A DNA stretch of 64,000 nt, taken from contig OX579639.1 in assembly GCA_951230915.1 (NCBI GenBank), positions 5,022,001 to 5,086,000 on the forward strand, in the 5' to 3' direction. The stretch's first letter is position 1. Each line of letters opens with the position of its first letter. The notes under the pieces were generated by a model. The model searched no databases. It saw only the letters and a list, made by a program, of their open reading frames with translations, and was not told where the DNA came from. Shown here piece after piece: positions 11,994 to 23,910 of this stretch. The stretch is from Antitrichia curtipendula. Taxonomy: Eukaryota > Streptophyta > Bryopsida > Hypnales > Leucodontaceae. The position numbers and the translations under genes are program-made.

Positions 11994-12179
11994 AATCTAA
12001 ATTTTTTTGGCAGTTACGTCAAGGTAAATAAATAATATTCAGCAGGTCATCTACAACTGAATATCTTCATCCCACACAAATGCAAATTCTAGGACCAATC
12101 TAGTTAAGCCTCTACAGTTCAACCAATTGGCTAGATTTTCTACTCATCTACAACTACTCCCCTTGTACATGAGCCTCCA

Positions 12180-13245
12180 TCATATTTTTGAAGCCCTCCC
12201 AATGTGTAGCAAGAGGAGTCAAGGTCCTTATACAAGTGGGGTGGTAAGAGGTAAAACAAGACATGTGGAATATGTAAATTAGGATTACTAAGAATTCAAC
12301 CGCTCATAGTCAAGTTCAAAGCAAGAGTTGTGTTCAAAGTATAATTTCAGACCTCATTTAGGGAATGTAGAATAATTTTTTTCAAATTTTTTTGAACTAA
12401 ATTAACGTGTAAAATCAAGCCAAATTTCATCTACAAAAACTCGTTTGAGATTTTGAGCCTCCAATCAAAAGTTATAGACAAAGTTCAAAGAAGAGTTGGA
12501 AGGGACATTTTCTTTGACATTTTCAAACATCCTCTATAATTTTGTCCATAACTATTTTTTGGAGACTCAAAATCACAAAAACGTTTTTTGTGATGAAATT
12601 TAGCTTGATTTACCATCTTTTCTTGGTTAAATTTTTTTTTAAGTTATTTCACCATACCAAAATGAGGTTTGAAACTCTAAATTGAGCACAATTCCTACAT
12701 TTTGACAATGAGTTGTCAAGCTCTCATCTTCAAATTATCCCATATGATAGAAGTATATATAGTCAGCCAATTAAGCAATTTTGCACATGTTTTGGAGTAC
12801 TATAAGGAAATATAATTTTTTTGCCATGTAGGAAGACATAAATCACGGAAATTGCAAATTTTTTGGTAATTTTATGTCTTGACTTGACATTACTATGAGT
12901 TTTGGAAGTCAAAAGTTTGTCTAGATCCATACCCAATGTATAGACTCTTCCAATTCTGATCATTTAGAACAATTTTTCTATTCAATACTTCCTAATTTCT
13001 TGCTCGCTACTTCGGAACATGCATTATGACCTTATTAGTCTCAACCTTGAAAGGAGAAAAAAAAATTCCAAACTTTGGTTGGAAATAGTTACACCCTACA
13101 TGTTGGGTATGGATCCCTTGTCGGGAATGGGTGGTTCTACTGTACCCTTTGAGGATTCCTGATGGACAATGGATTTGATTTTACAAAAAACCTCTCCTCC
13201 CTTCATTCTCACAAAATGCCAATGAAGTAATTCCTTCATTTCAAC
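12180..13245 (-). repeat. Dispersed repeat 'B', right copy
   Basis: Reverse-complement counterpart of 6788-8390 (landmarks 'aggattacta', 'cagacctcattta', 'aatggatttgatttta', 'aatgaagtaattccttcatt'). No coding signal. Together with the left copy it places the MDR locus between two large inverted arms. Confidence 0.6.
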
Positions 13246-13754
13246 GTCAATTTTTTTTGGGATGGTAAATGGTCAAGTGATGGAATGGTATTTGCCTCAA
13301 TAGATTTTATGGATTTGTCTAAACATCTAAACACTTATGTACAGATTCAGCTATCTAGTTCCATAATTAGCAAAAAAAATTGATTTTTTTGTTTTTTTAA
13401 TTAATTTAGGCCAAACTTGCTATCCAAGTATGGTAATTTTATTTATTTTCAAAGAAAAATTTATAAAAAAAATATTTCAAGGAGATTTGTCCCTATCCAA
13501 ATTCAATCAACTAGTACTCCCAAATCCATACTCTAGATGATGAATGAAATATGTGTATCAATCATTATCATTGCCTAAAATGTAGCACTTGTATTTCGAC
13601 CAAAAAGTGACACTATAATCTAGGGATTGATGATACAAGACAAAGTAAATCAAAACATGACAGCTAAAAAGAGTTCAATGTTGATTTCTTGATACACCAA
13701 CAAACAACATGATTTTGAAATTTCAGTATTCATTTGGTGCCCAAAAAATGCATA

Positions 13755-14703
13755 TAAACTCCTAAAGGATCAAACACTATTTTTTGACAACATAGCAATT
13801 TTGGGCAGCTCACTACGAATGGAATTTTTTTTTTTTTAATTTGAAATTTTCACACAAGATGTGCCCAAGGAGTAGCTTTAAGGCCCAAGTTTTAAGGTAA
13901 TTTTCATAACTTTTGATTACTTGGTTAAAAAGTTATTGCATGATATGTCATTTTCATTGGTTGGCGGGCAGCCCGGGCAGCTGAAAAAATTTCTTTAAAA
14001 ATCACTATTAAATTTATTTTTTTAATTAAATTGGTTCTTTAGATTTATATACATGTGGGAAGCTTTGAATCATTCCATTTTGATTAATGAAATGAAAGTT
14101 ATGAGAAGTCTTAGTTTGAGGGTAGTTATGGAATCTCTACTCTAAAATAAACTTTGAAGTCCTTTATTTAACTCTATTTTAATATTTGAAAAATAAAAAT
14201 AAAAATTGGATGTATATTGTTTATTGCAACATTACAACCATTGGAATTGGCATTTTTCAATTCCATATTTCAATTCTTAACAAACTAGTGTTTTGAATCA
14301 CTCTCTACCTCTTTCTACTTACTATTTTTTTCCTATATGTTTTACAATTCCAAATGATCTGAAAACTTTCAAGCATGTAGCCAACTTGTCTTGAAAAATG
14401 AATCCAAAAAGTAACCACCATTTTGGACATTTTTTCATACAAAAGTGACCTTGTGAAGTGCAGCTGCCTGGATTTTCGAAGGACAAAAAAAGGATTTTTG
14501 TCAATTCAAACGCTATTATCTTGCAATCCACGCAGTGGAAATTTTTGAATTTTTTTCCACAACTTTTCAAAATAGTGTACTTCAAGATCCTATGGTTACA
14601 TTTTTCCAAAAATGTTTTTTTTCTAAAATTTTATACTTGTATTAGAAATATCAGTTTTGGAGCAATTTTGGTGAAAACATAGCCTTTTACCTTTAGGGAT
14701 TAA
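13755..14703 (+). mobile_element. TTAA-type element (family A), degenerate ends
   Basis: Left end TAAACTCCTAAAGGATC and right end CCTTTAGGGATTAA are mutated forms of the family boundary. The interior is shared with 15832-16772 and with the reverse complement of 34534-35476 ('gacaacatagcaattttgggcagctca', 'aggagtag.ttaaggccca', 'atgtagccaacttg'). About 949 bp; no transposase frame. Confidence 0.7.
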
Positions 14704-15831
14704 AGTGTGTTGAAATCTTCTTTGATTTGTGAACAAGATCCAATAGAAATAATTTGTATTTCCGAAATAGAAAGTATCTTTAGTTCCTATCATTGTTGAT
14801 TATAAGTGCACTTATTGAAGATTGTTTTAAGCCAATATTTTTGCAAATAAATTCTCTTTCAAAGTAATACTTGAATCTTTAAATGACAACATTCTTTTGT
14901 GACCAATTTGATGAAGTTAAGATGAAGAATGTATTTATGTACCAGTTTATATAATAATGTAAAAAAATTCAAAAATGATGTATCTAGTGATGTACAAGTG
15001 TAAAAGGATTCACCATGTACAAATACAGACTTTGACCATACATTCAAACTTCAAAATCCTCTACCTTGTATGTTCCATTTTGCTACTATAAATGAATGAA
15101 ATTGTTTAGTTTTAATTTTTAGAGATGTAATCATATGTTTTCTACAAGTTATAATATTTTCAGAATTTTTTAGACGTTTTGAAGTTGTTGTGAGTTTTTG
15201 AAGAAAAGTGAATAAAATTCAATCATATCAAATACAAATACGCTTGAAAAGTTTGAAAATCCCATATGATTTTATTTTACCATAGCTATAGGGCATGGTT
15301 GGCACATTGATGTTGAATAATTAATTAAAGTTCAAAAATTAGATTTGGTGTTCTACAATTTAATTTTAAAAATTCAACAATAAATTAAATATAAATAAAG
15401 AACTCAACAACTATCAGAAAGATGCATAGAAGCCATTTGGTTGGTGAGCCTAAGGTAGGAGGCTCTAAAAGCACCCCTCTCCTTAAAATTGTCCTATTAT
15501 TAGCTAAAAAATAGAGATGAGGTGATCCTTAAGTGAACCATTTTAGCGAATGAATGAATCGATGAAAAACTGTTTTTCTATTGCAAGAACCAATCATTGT
15601 CTTTGATTTCCGCACATCCCTTTCCAAGTTGCAAGTAGACAGATTTTGGGACACCTATGGTCACAAATATGTGCATATGCTCCAAATCTTTGAAAATTTA
15701 TAAATAATTCAAAAATGATTGAAAAAATACAAAATCACTTTTGTTAGGTTCCACATCTATTTTTATTTCTATGAAAAATGATCTAAGAATAAATTTGTCC
15801 ACAAAAACCTATGAAAAAAGCAAACCAACCC
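14704..15831. other. AT-rich DNA with dispersed repeat 'F'
   Basis: No gene seen. About 15440-15650 is shared with 63750-64000 ('aaggtaggaggctct.aaagc', 'ttgcaaga.ccaatcatt.tctttg', 'ggtca.aaatag/atatg'). Confidence 0.45.
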
Positions 15832-16772
15832 TTAACTCCTAGAAGACCAAAACTGCATTTTTTGGCAACATAATGGACACTAAGAATGGATTTTTTATTT
15901 CTTTTCTTTGAAATTTCAACTCAACATTTTTCCGAGGAGTAGGTTTAAGGCCCAACAATTTTCAAAACTTTTGACTACATTATCAAAAAGGTATTGAATG
16001 ACATGTAGTTTTCATTGCTCGGTGGGTAGCTCGGGCAACAAAAAAAACTTCTTTAAAAATCGCTTTCTTGAAAAATAAAAATTTGAAATTGGTTCTCTAG
16101 ATTTCTATATACATAGAAAAATTAGAATCATTCCATTTTGATTAATGGGATGAAAGTTATAAGGAGTTTTAGTTGAGGGTAGTTTACAAGTAGTTATGAA
16201 ATCTCTATTCTAAAATAAACTTCGAAGTCCTTTATTTTACTCAACTTTTAATATTTTGAAAAAAAAAAAAATCATTAAGTTTAGATTTTTTATTAAAACA
16301 TTACAACCATTGGGATTGGCATTTTTCAATTCCATAAATAAATGGTTAACAATTTAAACTCTGAATCATTATCTCATTCTTTCTACTTACTATTTTTTTC
16401 CTATATGTTGTACAATTACAATTGGTCTAAAACTTTTCAAGCATGTAGCCAACTTGCCTTGAAGAATGAATCCAAAGAGTTACAACCATTTTGGAATTTT
16501 TTTTTATAAAGATCTGACCTTGTGAAGTACAGCTTCCTATTTTTTCGTAGAAGCAAAAAAAAAGAATTGTCATTTCAAACGCTAATATCTTGCAACCTAC
16601 ATGGCGGAATTTTCTGAAATTTTTTCTTCATCTTCTTAAACCAGCTTACTATAAGATCCTATGGTTACATTTTTCCTAAAATATTTTTTTCCTAAAATTT
16701 TGTACTTGTATTAGAAATGGCAGTTTAGGAGCGGTTTTGGTGAAAACATAGTCAAAAGCCTTTATGGCTTAA
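15832..16772 (+). mobile_element. TTAA-type element (family A)
   Basis: Left end TTAACTCCTAGAAGACC; right end AGCCTTTATGGCTTAA (degenerate). About 941 bp. Interior colinear with 13755-14703 ('ttggcaacata', 'cggtgggtagctcgggcaa', 'ggttacatttttcc'). No protein-coding capacity. Confidence 0.7.
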
Positions 16773-16784
16773 AGGGTCACTTTT

Positions 16785-17130
16785 AGAGCCTTCTATCGTA
16801 GAGAGGAGAAGACAAGCTTTTTATATAAGTGGGGTACTAGTTGGTGAAACAATCTACGCAGGATATGTAATTAGGATTACTATAAGCTCAATCGCATATA
16901 ATTAAGCCAAAAGCATGAATTGTGTTCAAAGCATAATTTCAGACCTCATTCAGGCAATGTAGAATTTTTATTTTCTAAAACTTTGAACTAAGTTAATGTG
17001 GAAAATCAATATAAATTTCATCTCCATGAAATCGTTTGAGATTTCAAACCTCCAATCAAAAGTTATGGACAAAGTTCAAAGAGGGATTGGAAGGGACATT
17101 TTCTTTGACATTTCAAACATTTCCCGAGAG
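16785..17130 (-). repeat. Dispersed repeat 'B', third copy
   Basis: Same orientation as 12180-13245: shared 'ataagtggggta', 'aattaggattacta', 'aatttcagacctcatt', 'gagatttcaa.cctccaatcaaaagttat' and 'gattggaagggacattttctttgacatt'. Confidence 0.65.
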
Positions 17131-17367
17131 CCCTCAAAGTCAAGATTGCAATGGACACCCTTGCACAAAATCTTGAATAGAAAAATCATAATCATTCATT
17201 TTCAAAATCAAATTTTTGATGCTAAAACTAGACATCAAAAAGAATTTGTCAAAAATATAAACTACTCAAAATAGAAACTTACTAAATATAGCAACTTAGT
17301 TGGGTCTTATTTAACTTTAAAGTATTGTCAACACCAGAATTTGGTGCCTCGCACATTTAAGGGTTAA
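17110..17367 (+). repeat. Dispersed repeat 'D', 3' part, ending at TTAA
   Basis: Colinear with 21485-21723 ('agagccctcaa', 'cttgcacaaaatcttga', 'tcattttcaaaatca.atttttgatgctaaaa', 'gtattgtcaacacca.aatttggtgcct'). It ends ATTTAAGGGTTAA, a degraded form of the TTAA-type terminus. The opposite end was not located. Confidence 0.6.
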
Positions 17368-18107
17368 GGTTACCTACTTCTCCATAATGAAGACTAAACA
17401 GTCTAGCAGAGTTGGCCAAGGAGAATTGACCCCCTCATTGTCCCAACCAAGGATAATTTAAAAAAAAATCCCCCTATTTTGTGCCACGTTTAAGAATAAT
17501 TCTTCACCGCTCCAACCTAATTTGGGGCCACTGATTGCAAATATGAATTCAGAATTTTTTTTTACAATCGAATGTTGCAAATAAGTAATTCCAGTGTTTG
17601 TCCCAGTGGGGCAGTGAGGGGGTCAATTCACCCTGGCCGGCGGAGTTTCCGCTTGACAAATTGTGGTCGTCTCCGAAATCGGAAGACTTTCTTCACCATC
17701 AACGCACCCTGGCAGCAACTCCCCTGCCGACATTTCACTCCTCGTGGGCTGCCGCACGCATTTTTAAGTAGTTGCTCATTTTTTCTTTTGGTAATGCCAA
17801 GTTATCATTCACAGTCTCTGCCTCTGCTTGCACAGCACTCTCTCGCTACAGAAGCACTAATCCGTTTCATTCTAGAATCGCAGCTCCTCTTCTCCTGTTG
17901 ACACGGTGTCGGTAGCTCCAGCAGTCGCCAGTTTCAGTTTCCTTCGCAGTTAAGCATCAGGCCTTGTTCTCGCATCCGAATTGCAGATTCATCAATTCTC
18001 GGGAGTCCTTCTCGGCTGTGATTACTCGTTGTGAGAGCCTTGTTCGAGATTGGAGGGTTTGATCGGCATTCGGTTTGGGATTGCGGAGAGTTTGATCGAC
18101 GGAGGTT
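17368..18107. other. Upstream region of the two-repeat protein gene
   Basis: Composition changes from AT-rich to GC-richer near 17580. From there to the ATG at 18108 the DNA is probably promoter and 5' leader of the downstream gene. A 109-codon open frame at 17572-17901 shows no recognisable domain and is not called. Confidence 0.4.
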
Positions 18108-19070
18108 ATGGAGAGAGGGAAGCTAATTCAGTCTTCAGCAACCCATGCTCTAGCCTCTACATCTTCAACTCCGGCGCCGGCGCTCCTCTGCCTTTCTTTA
18201 CATGAGACGGACAAGATTCGCGTCATGAATTTGGCCGCGACTTCCATCCCAGCGCTCCGGTCTTGCATTGAATCGAGCTGGTCCTATGGCATCCAATCCG
18301 AGGGCCTCTATGGAATTTCTTATCAATTCAAGCTGCTAGGACGTCCTTGGCGGGGGAGCGGGGAGCAAGCGAACGCGGCTCGCCGTCTCATGGCGGGCAT
18401 TTTTGGCTTCTTACTCCAAGCAGGCTGGGTGCTCAAACTCTCCACCGACCTCAGCAAGTGGACGTGGGACAAGGACACGTTCTACTTCAAGCAGGATGCG
18501 GTCCCAGATCCTCTCGTGCGAGTATGCGCCATTTCCTTCAATGAAAACGACAAGATCCGTGTCATTGGGGGACCGCCAGAGGTCACAAATGTGGTGCGGA
18601 GGTGTGTTCTTGATTTTTGGCATCGCGGACTCCAACGCGAGAAAACCTACTACGGATCGCCGGAATTCAAACTTCTAGGTATCGGAAATCGTGATCACGT
18701 TTGCAAATACTGTTCTACTAATACACTTGCATTTTTGCTTACACACCACAAATCGAGGACTCTTCAGTGTAAATGTTAACCCTAGATGTTAAACCTAACC
18801 TTATTTTGAACATTCTTGATTTCAGGTACTCCCTGGACGCCGAGTGGGACAGATACGATGCAATCGAGGATGTTCGTGGGACAAATGATCGAAGCACTCG
18901 ACCGTGCCGGATGGGAGGTATACGCGTCGATTGATATTAGTCAGGGCAAAGGCGGCAGCGACTCCAACATTGACGATGTCGACAGTTGGATACTGCGATC
19001 CAAAGATATGTCGGTGTCACTTGGTACTCCTGTTCAAGCTTCGGAACCGCAAGTCGCGTACCAATGGTGA
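18108..19070 (+). CDS. Two-domain protein of unknown function with an internal tandem duplication
   Basis: Two exons: 18108-18678 and 18826-19070. The intron (CTAG|GTATCG ... TTCAG|GTACTC, phase 1) gives 271 aa. The function is not known to me. Residues about 25-128 and 135-248 are two copies of one roughly 105-residue unit. Aligned anchors are DKIRVMN/DKIRVIG, GIQSEGLYG/GLQREKTYYG, YQFKLLGRPW/EFKLLGTPW and GWVLKLSTDLSK/GWEVYASIDISQ. The intron falls inside KLLG|TPW of the second copy; the matching KLLGRPW of the first copy independently supports the splice. There is no signal peptide or membrane segment. Residues 1-24 and the last 20 are low-complexity. The unit is compact, mixed alpha/beta in appearance with conserved Trp; a binding role is only a guess. 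Confidence 0.8.
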
Positions 19071-20360
19071 TTACGCAATTCCAATTTCTTCTGCAATTTG
19101 TTCTCGGTCGCTCCGAATTCCATGCGCAGGGCGTGTCTAGTGCAGACGGTGTGCAGACATACCATAGCCGTTCTTTCGCAGAATTTTAGGTTAAGAGTTG
19201 TGAGGGGAAGAAGCTATTGTTTTCAAAGATCTTTTGTGATCATTCCTAGATATTCTTTTGCACTCCTTGTCTTGTAGACAGACATTTGTTTACTTTTCTA
19301 TAAGGAGTTGTAGAAGTCAAGGATTTAGGAGCATCTTGTAATGTACAACTAAGTAGTGAAATTAGGTTGCCCAACATTAACCTCCATGTGTGCAAATAGA
19401 AATATCTATAGAAATATGTGTTGACTTTGATGGCTTGTAAAGTAACTTTTGTAGGGCAAGGCAACCTAATTGTTAAAGCAACCTAATTTCACTATTAGTG
19501 TAGAAGAAAAGAGAGGCCTTAGTTGGTTGATAATCAAGGTTTTCAATTTTAGTTTTTGAATAAAGATTTGGTTTACTTGTGTCAGATTTATGAATATTGT
19601 GCTCAGTAGAAACCTGTATCGCATATCTAACAAGTCCATCGTGTGTATAAACTTTGAAAGGATGGACTGATGACTATAGAAATCATCCGATTTGGTATTG
19701 AGTGAATCATTTGTTTAAAAAAATCTAGAAGAACTCATTGGAAGTCAAATACCTTGTGTATAAGACCTCCTTTTTTAAGAATTTTTTTGAAGATGCATAG
19801 TTGCACTTGTGTCCTACATAGAAGGATTCTTTGTCACTCATTGGCAAAAATAGTTGTAGTGTCTTTTAAGGATTACTATTAAGTGGTCGCTTGTATCTAT
19901 ACCTTAAATTAGGTTGTTTGTTTTATTTTGTTTGTTTGCTATACAAAGATCTAAGAAATCATATGGTGTCTAACGGCATTTTTAGTACCGTTGAAAAGCT
20001 CTTAGCAATGACAGGTGCATAGACTTTGTTTTGTGGCATTTGGACCTACAATGCGAAAGTTATGAAATTTCAAAAGTTTTTATGAATTCAAAAATTGAAC
20101 TAAATTTATTTTGGAAAAATCATAACTTTCATGTCGCATGTCCAAACGCCACAGAACAAAGCCCTTGGCTGCCTCTGTGCATAATGCTTTCTATATGAAC
20201 TAATTTTGAATCTTGTACAAAAAATCATGAAGTCCCAAGTGGTATGCTAGTCGCATCCTCAAAGAAGGGACAAAAATCCTCAACAACCACAAATATACTT
20301 CATTTGTATCTCCCGTAGTAAGCTCTTAAAAACACATCCCATGGAAGACATGACTCTAAA
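19071..20360. other. 3' flank and dispersed repeats
   Basis: After the stop codon the sequence returns to AT-rich repeats. About 19660-19880 is a copy of repeat C in the opposite orientation to 11760-11993 ('agaaatcatc', 'aactcattggaa', 'gtataagacct', 'gatgcatagttgcact', 'gattctttgtcactcat'). About 19900-20100 is shared with 40120-40300 ('taccttaaattagg.t.tttgtt', 'taccgt..aaagctctt.gcaa'). Confidence 0.45.
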
Positions 20361-21289
20361 GGATTGAGCAATGATAGCAAAGAATATATGAGGGTGATTG
20401 CAAGAAACACTTGTCCTATTTCTTGTCCCCTTGCTCTTGGACAAGTGGATTTTGGCTGTAACTTTTGCATTGTATGTCCGTTTTCTATGAAATTTGAAAT
20501 GAAGGTAGATATAAAAGTTTCAGAAACTCACTATTTTTTTCCAATTTTTCAAAATTTATTTTACTATTTTTAAATTGCCCCTGATTGGATGTCTACCTTG
20601 GCCATTTTGGGGATTTTGAGTCCTATTTTTGATCCAAAAATACGAATTTGAAAGTGAAAATTAGGAGACAAGCAGTTATACTAAAGTTACATAAGAATAT
20701 GAAGAGATTTTCTAAAAAATAGTAAAGTCTCCACCTTCCACATGTGCTCAAAGTGCACTACCTATGTATACAATTTTTATTTTCCAAAAATAAAAAATAG
20801 TGAAAAAGGGGAACCTACAAATAAGGAAAAATGGCTATTTCTTTTTGAATTATTTGAATTATTCTACTATTTTCTAAAAATAAACTCAAAAGTATCTATT
20901 TTCTTCTATTTTTCTAGGCCTCTTTTTTGTGCATAACTTTTAGAGATAAATTTTTCTAGACTTCAATTTTGACACGTATACTTTTTTGAATGCTTTACAA
21001 ATTATCCATATTTTATTTTATTTTTGAAAAATTTATTGCAAAAGGTCATAGTACTCCAGTACTACGGCCATTTTGGCCAGAAAATGGCAGGTGTTTCTTG
21101 CAACTACCCATGACTACAAGTAGAAACCACAATATTTAATGTTTTGACTAGGGGGATACACTGTTCAAAATCTTAAAAAACATCTAAGAGGAAAGATAGG
21201 CATTTTTTTATTTATAAAATAAAATAATCAACTACTTATAAAGAAAATTAGACATAAGATGCACCCCCAACGTTTTATTGTGTAGTTGA
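20361..21289. other. AT-rich DNA, nothing identified
   Basis: Only short low-complexity frames (Phe/Tyr/Lys-rich translations typical of AT-rich noncoding DNA). Confidence 0.4.
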
Positions 21290-21723
21290 AAGTGAGTTAA
21301 AGTCTTTCAATCTTCTTTTCACATATCAAGTCTAAAAAATTGTTCATCAAAAAAATATGAGGTTAAAGGGCCTAACATGCATAATTCCAATCAACTTTAC
21401 TGCTTTTCAAAATCTACTCTATAATTCTTTTAAATAAATTTCTAATGTGCTTTTTTCTCCAAGATCTAGTGTATTTGAGGCTCATTTCTAAGAGCCCTCA
21501 ACACTATGGAAAGTTAAGATCGTAATGGACATTCTTGCACAAAATCTTGAACAAAAAATCATAATCAATCATTTTCAAAATCAGATTTTTGATGCTAAAA
21601 TTGGACTTCACAAATAATTTCTCAAAAATATAAATTACTAAAAAAAATGACTTGATTGGGTTTTATTTAACTTCAAAGTATTGTCAACACCAAAATTTGG
21701 TGCCTTTGGCATTTAGGGGTTAA
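21290..21723 (+). repeat. Dispersed repeat 'D', longest copy, ending TTTAGGGG|TTAA
   Basis: The left part matches 5140-5350 and the right part matches 17110-17367, so this copy links the two. It ends GGCATTTAGGGGTTAA, the same terminal sequence as the family A elements, which suggests a second TTAA-type element family with an undefined left end. Confidence 0.6.
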
Positions 21724-23910
21724 TTTGTGAAGTGTTATATATATTGGTTGTCAAACCAAAATTTCCAGGGTATCAATACAAACTCCCCTATTATGTGCGG
21801 GGGTGCTAGTATGTGAGCTTGTGAGCTTGAGCCTCCATTTTTTTCATTTAGGGGTTGTGAATCTATTGGGGACCTATGACTATATAATTAGATGTAAAAA
21901 CCCACATTTCAAATGAACAACAAATGAATATGCTACTATGCAATTTTGTATAAAAAATTGAACCAATATATTTCTAGAAATTAATATATAGTCAAAATAG
22001 TTAGTATGTGTAAACAAACACACAATGAAAATAGGTGTAGTGGTTTAGGATGTCTCACTAGAAAGCATATAAATGTAAAATTGTAGTACATCATATTACC
22101 ATTATAGGGGTGACGTTTATGAAGTTTAAAATAGAAATAGCAACAAAAGTGGGCCAAAAAGGCCTGACATAAATCTGGTGACAAGCAAAGACTATATATA
22201 TATTACAAACACTAAATCATAAATAATGCTTTTGAATGATTAAGTAATCAATGTAGTCTTTATCATGGGCCTTCATGCAAATTTAAATGATGAAAACAAT
22301 TCATCTATTTTATTTTAGTTTTGTAACTATGCTTTTAAAAAAATAAATTAATATTGTGGATATTAAATATTCAAAATAAATATAGTAGTCATATATTATA
22401 CACCAAATAAATGTATTAATTCCTAATGAATCTATTATAGAAGTGTCCATTGTTGAAGTTGCCGACATCCAAAGTTTTCTTGAATCATCTCTGGAGTTCA
22501 AAATTTTATCATGAGTTTCTTAGTGACACTTCACCTAGTCTAAGAAGGCCATGGTATATTTAGGGTCTATAATGGGAAGTTGCTTCAAATTTGAATGAAA
22601 AGCTACCTTCACCATACTCTTGTTGCTTGAAGTGAATGATTTATATTAATCAATATAATTGCTCTTAATGACAAATGTTATGTATAGTAGAACAAATAAA
22701 TGTTAACTGAAATTATCAGCAAGAACAAATGGAAGACCTATGAATTGGAAAAAAATATATAAAATAAAAACATATAAAGAAATTGAATGAATTATCAATT
22801 GACTTTATGAAATATTGCCAACATAGTTATGATGTCCCCCTTGACTTCTAAAACAATACTTTCAATAGCATAATGTCATATGAAGTCATCCGCATGATCT
22901 TGGTTGATAATTGGCAACCAAGCTTGCAAATGGTGGTTGCTGTCCCACACTATGAAAGTCTTATTAGAGAAAACTTGGAGATCTTCATCATTTTTAAATT
23001 TTTTCTAAAATGCAACATTTGTTTGCACCCAATTGGTACTCTACAATTTAATAATATCATCTGTGACATCTATTGGCTTCCCCTAATTGTTCTCCATGAC
23101 CACATAGAAAACTCCATATCCTTCCATGTAACCACAAGTACAAAGGTACAACTAAATTCATGAGATCATTCTTCAATAAATGGCCTTACAATTAGCAAAG
23201 AAATCATACAACATAAAGGAATATTGATTTTTTATTTTGCCCTTGGTTGATGCCTCAACCTTTCAAGACAAGAAGAAGTGTTCACAGTTTCCTCCTTCAA
23301 AAATTAAAGCAATTGTAATTCCATTTGATCTTGAAAAAGAAGTTGAAGTACAACATTTAATTCTTTGTGCTTATGGATCATTTAAGTCAACATCTTTGAA
23401 ATGATTTCCAAATGTAATCAATATTCATGCATTAAGAAAAATGACTAATATAATTCAAAAATGAAAGGTGAATCATATCTAATTCAAACAAGTCTATTTG
23501 TACTTAATGAGGTTGAAAAATAACCTAGCTATTAACGGATGACCAATAGTAACAAGAAATTTATATTGGTCAAACTTCCTTAGAATCTAAAACAAACTTA
23601 AAGGTCTAACACTTGATACCTAGACCTTAAAAAATGAATCTCTTCCAATCTAAAGCAATATTAAAAAAAATATAGTTTGTGTCTATGTATTGTACAATAT
23701 GTAATTCAAGAGAGTAGCCGTTAACAACTGTTCATAATTGGACAGATCCAAAAAATTGAAGCATGTGATCAATTCCTAATATATATTAGAAGCAATCCTA
23801 AATACGTGGTCATTAACAATTGTGCATTAGAAAGGCTAAAAAATAGCAATCGACCAAATCCTTAATAGATGTTAGAAGCAAACCTAAATACAAAAAAGTT
23901 TGGCTGTGAA
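21724..23910. other. AT-rich DNA, no gene seen
   Basis: No recognisable exon. The open frame at 22873-23163 is not supported by composition or homology that I can recognise. Confidence 0.4.

Noticed and set aside
17572..17901. 109-codon frame upstream of the two-repeat protein gene
   Set aside because: Ser/Leu-rich translation without domain; it lies in the presumed promoter and 5' leader.
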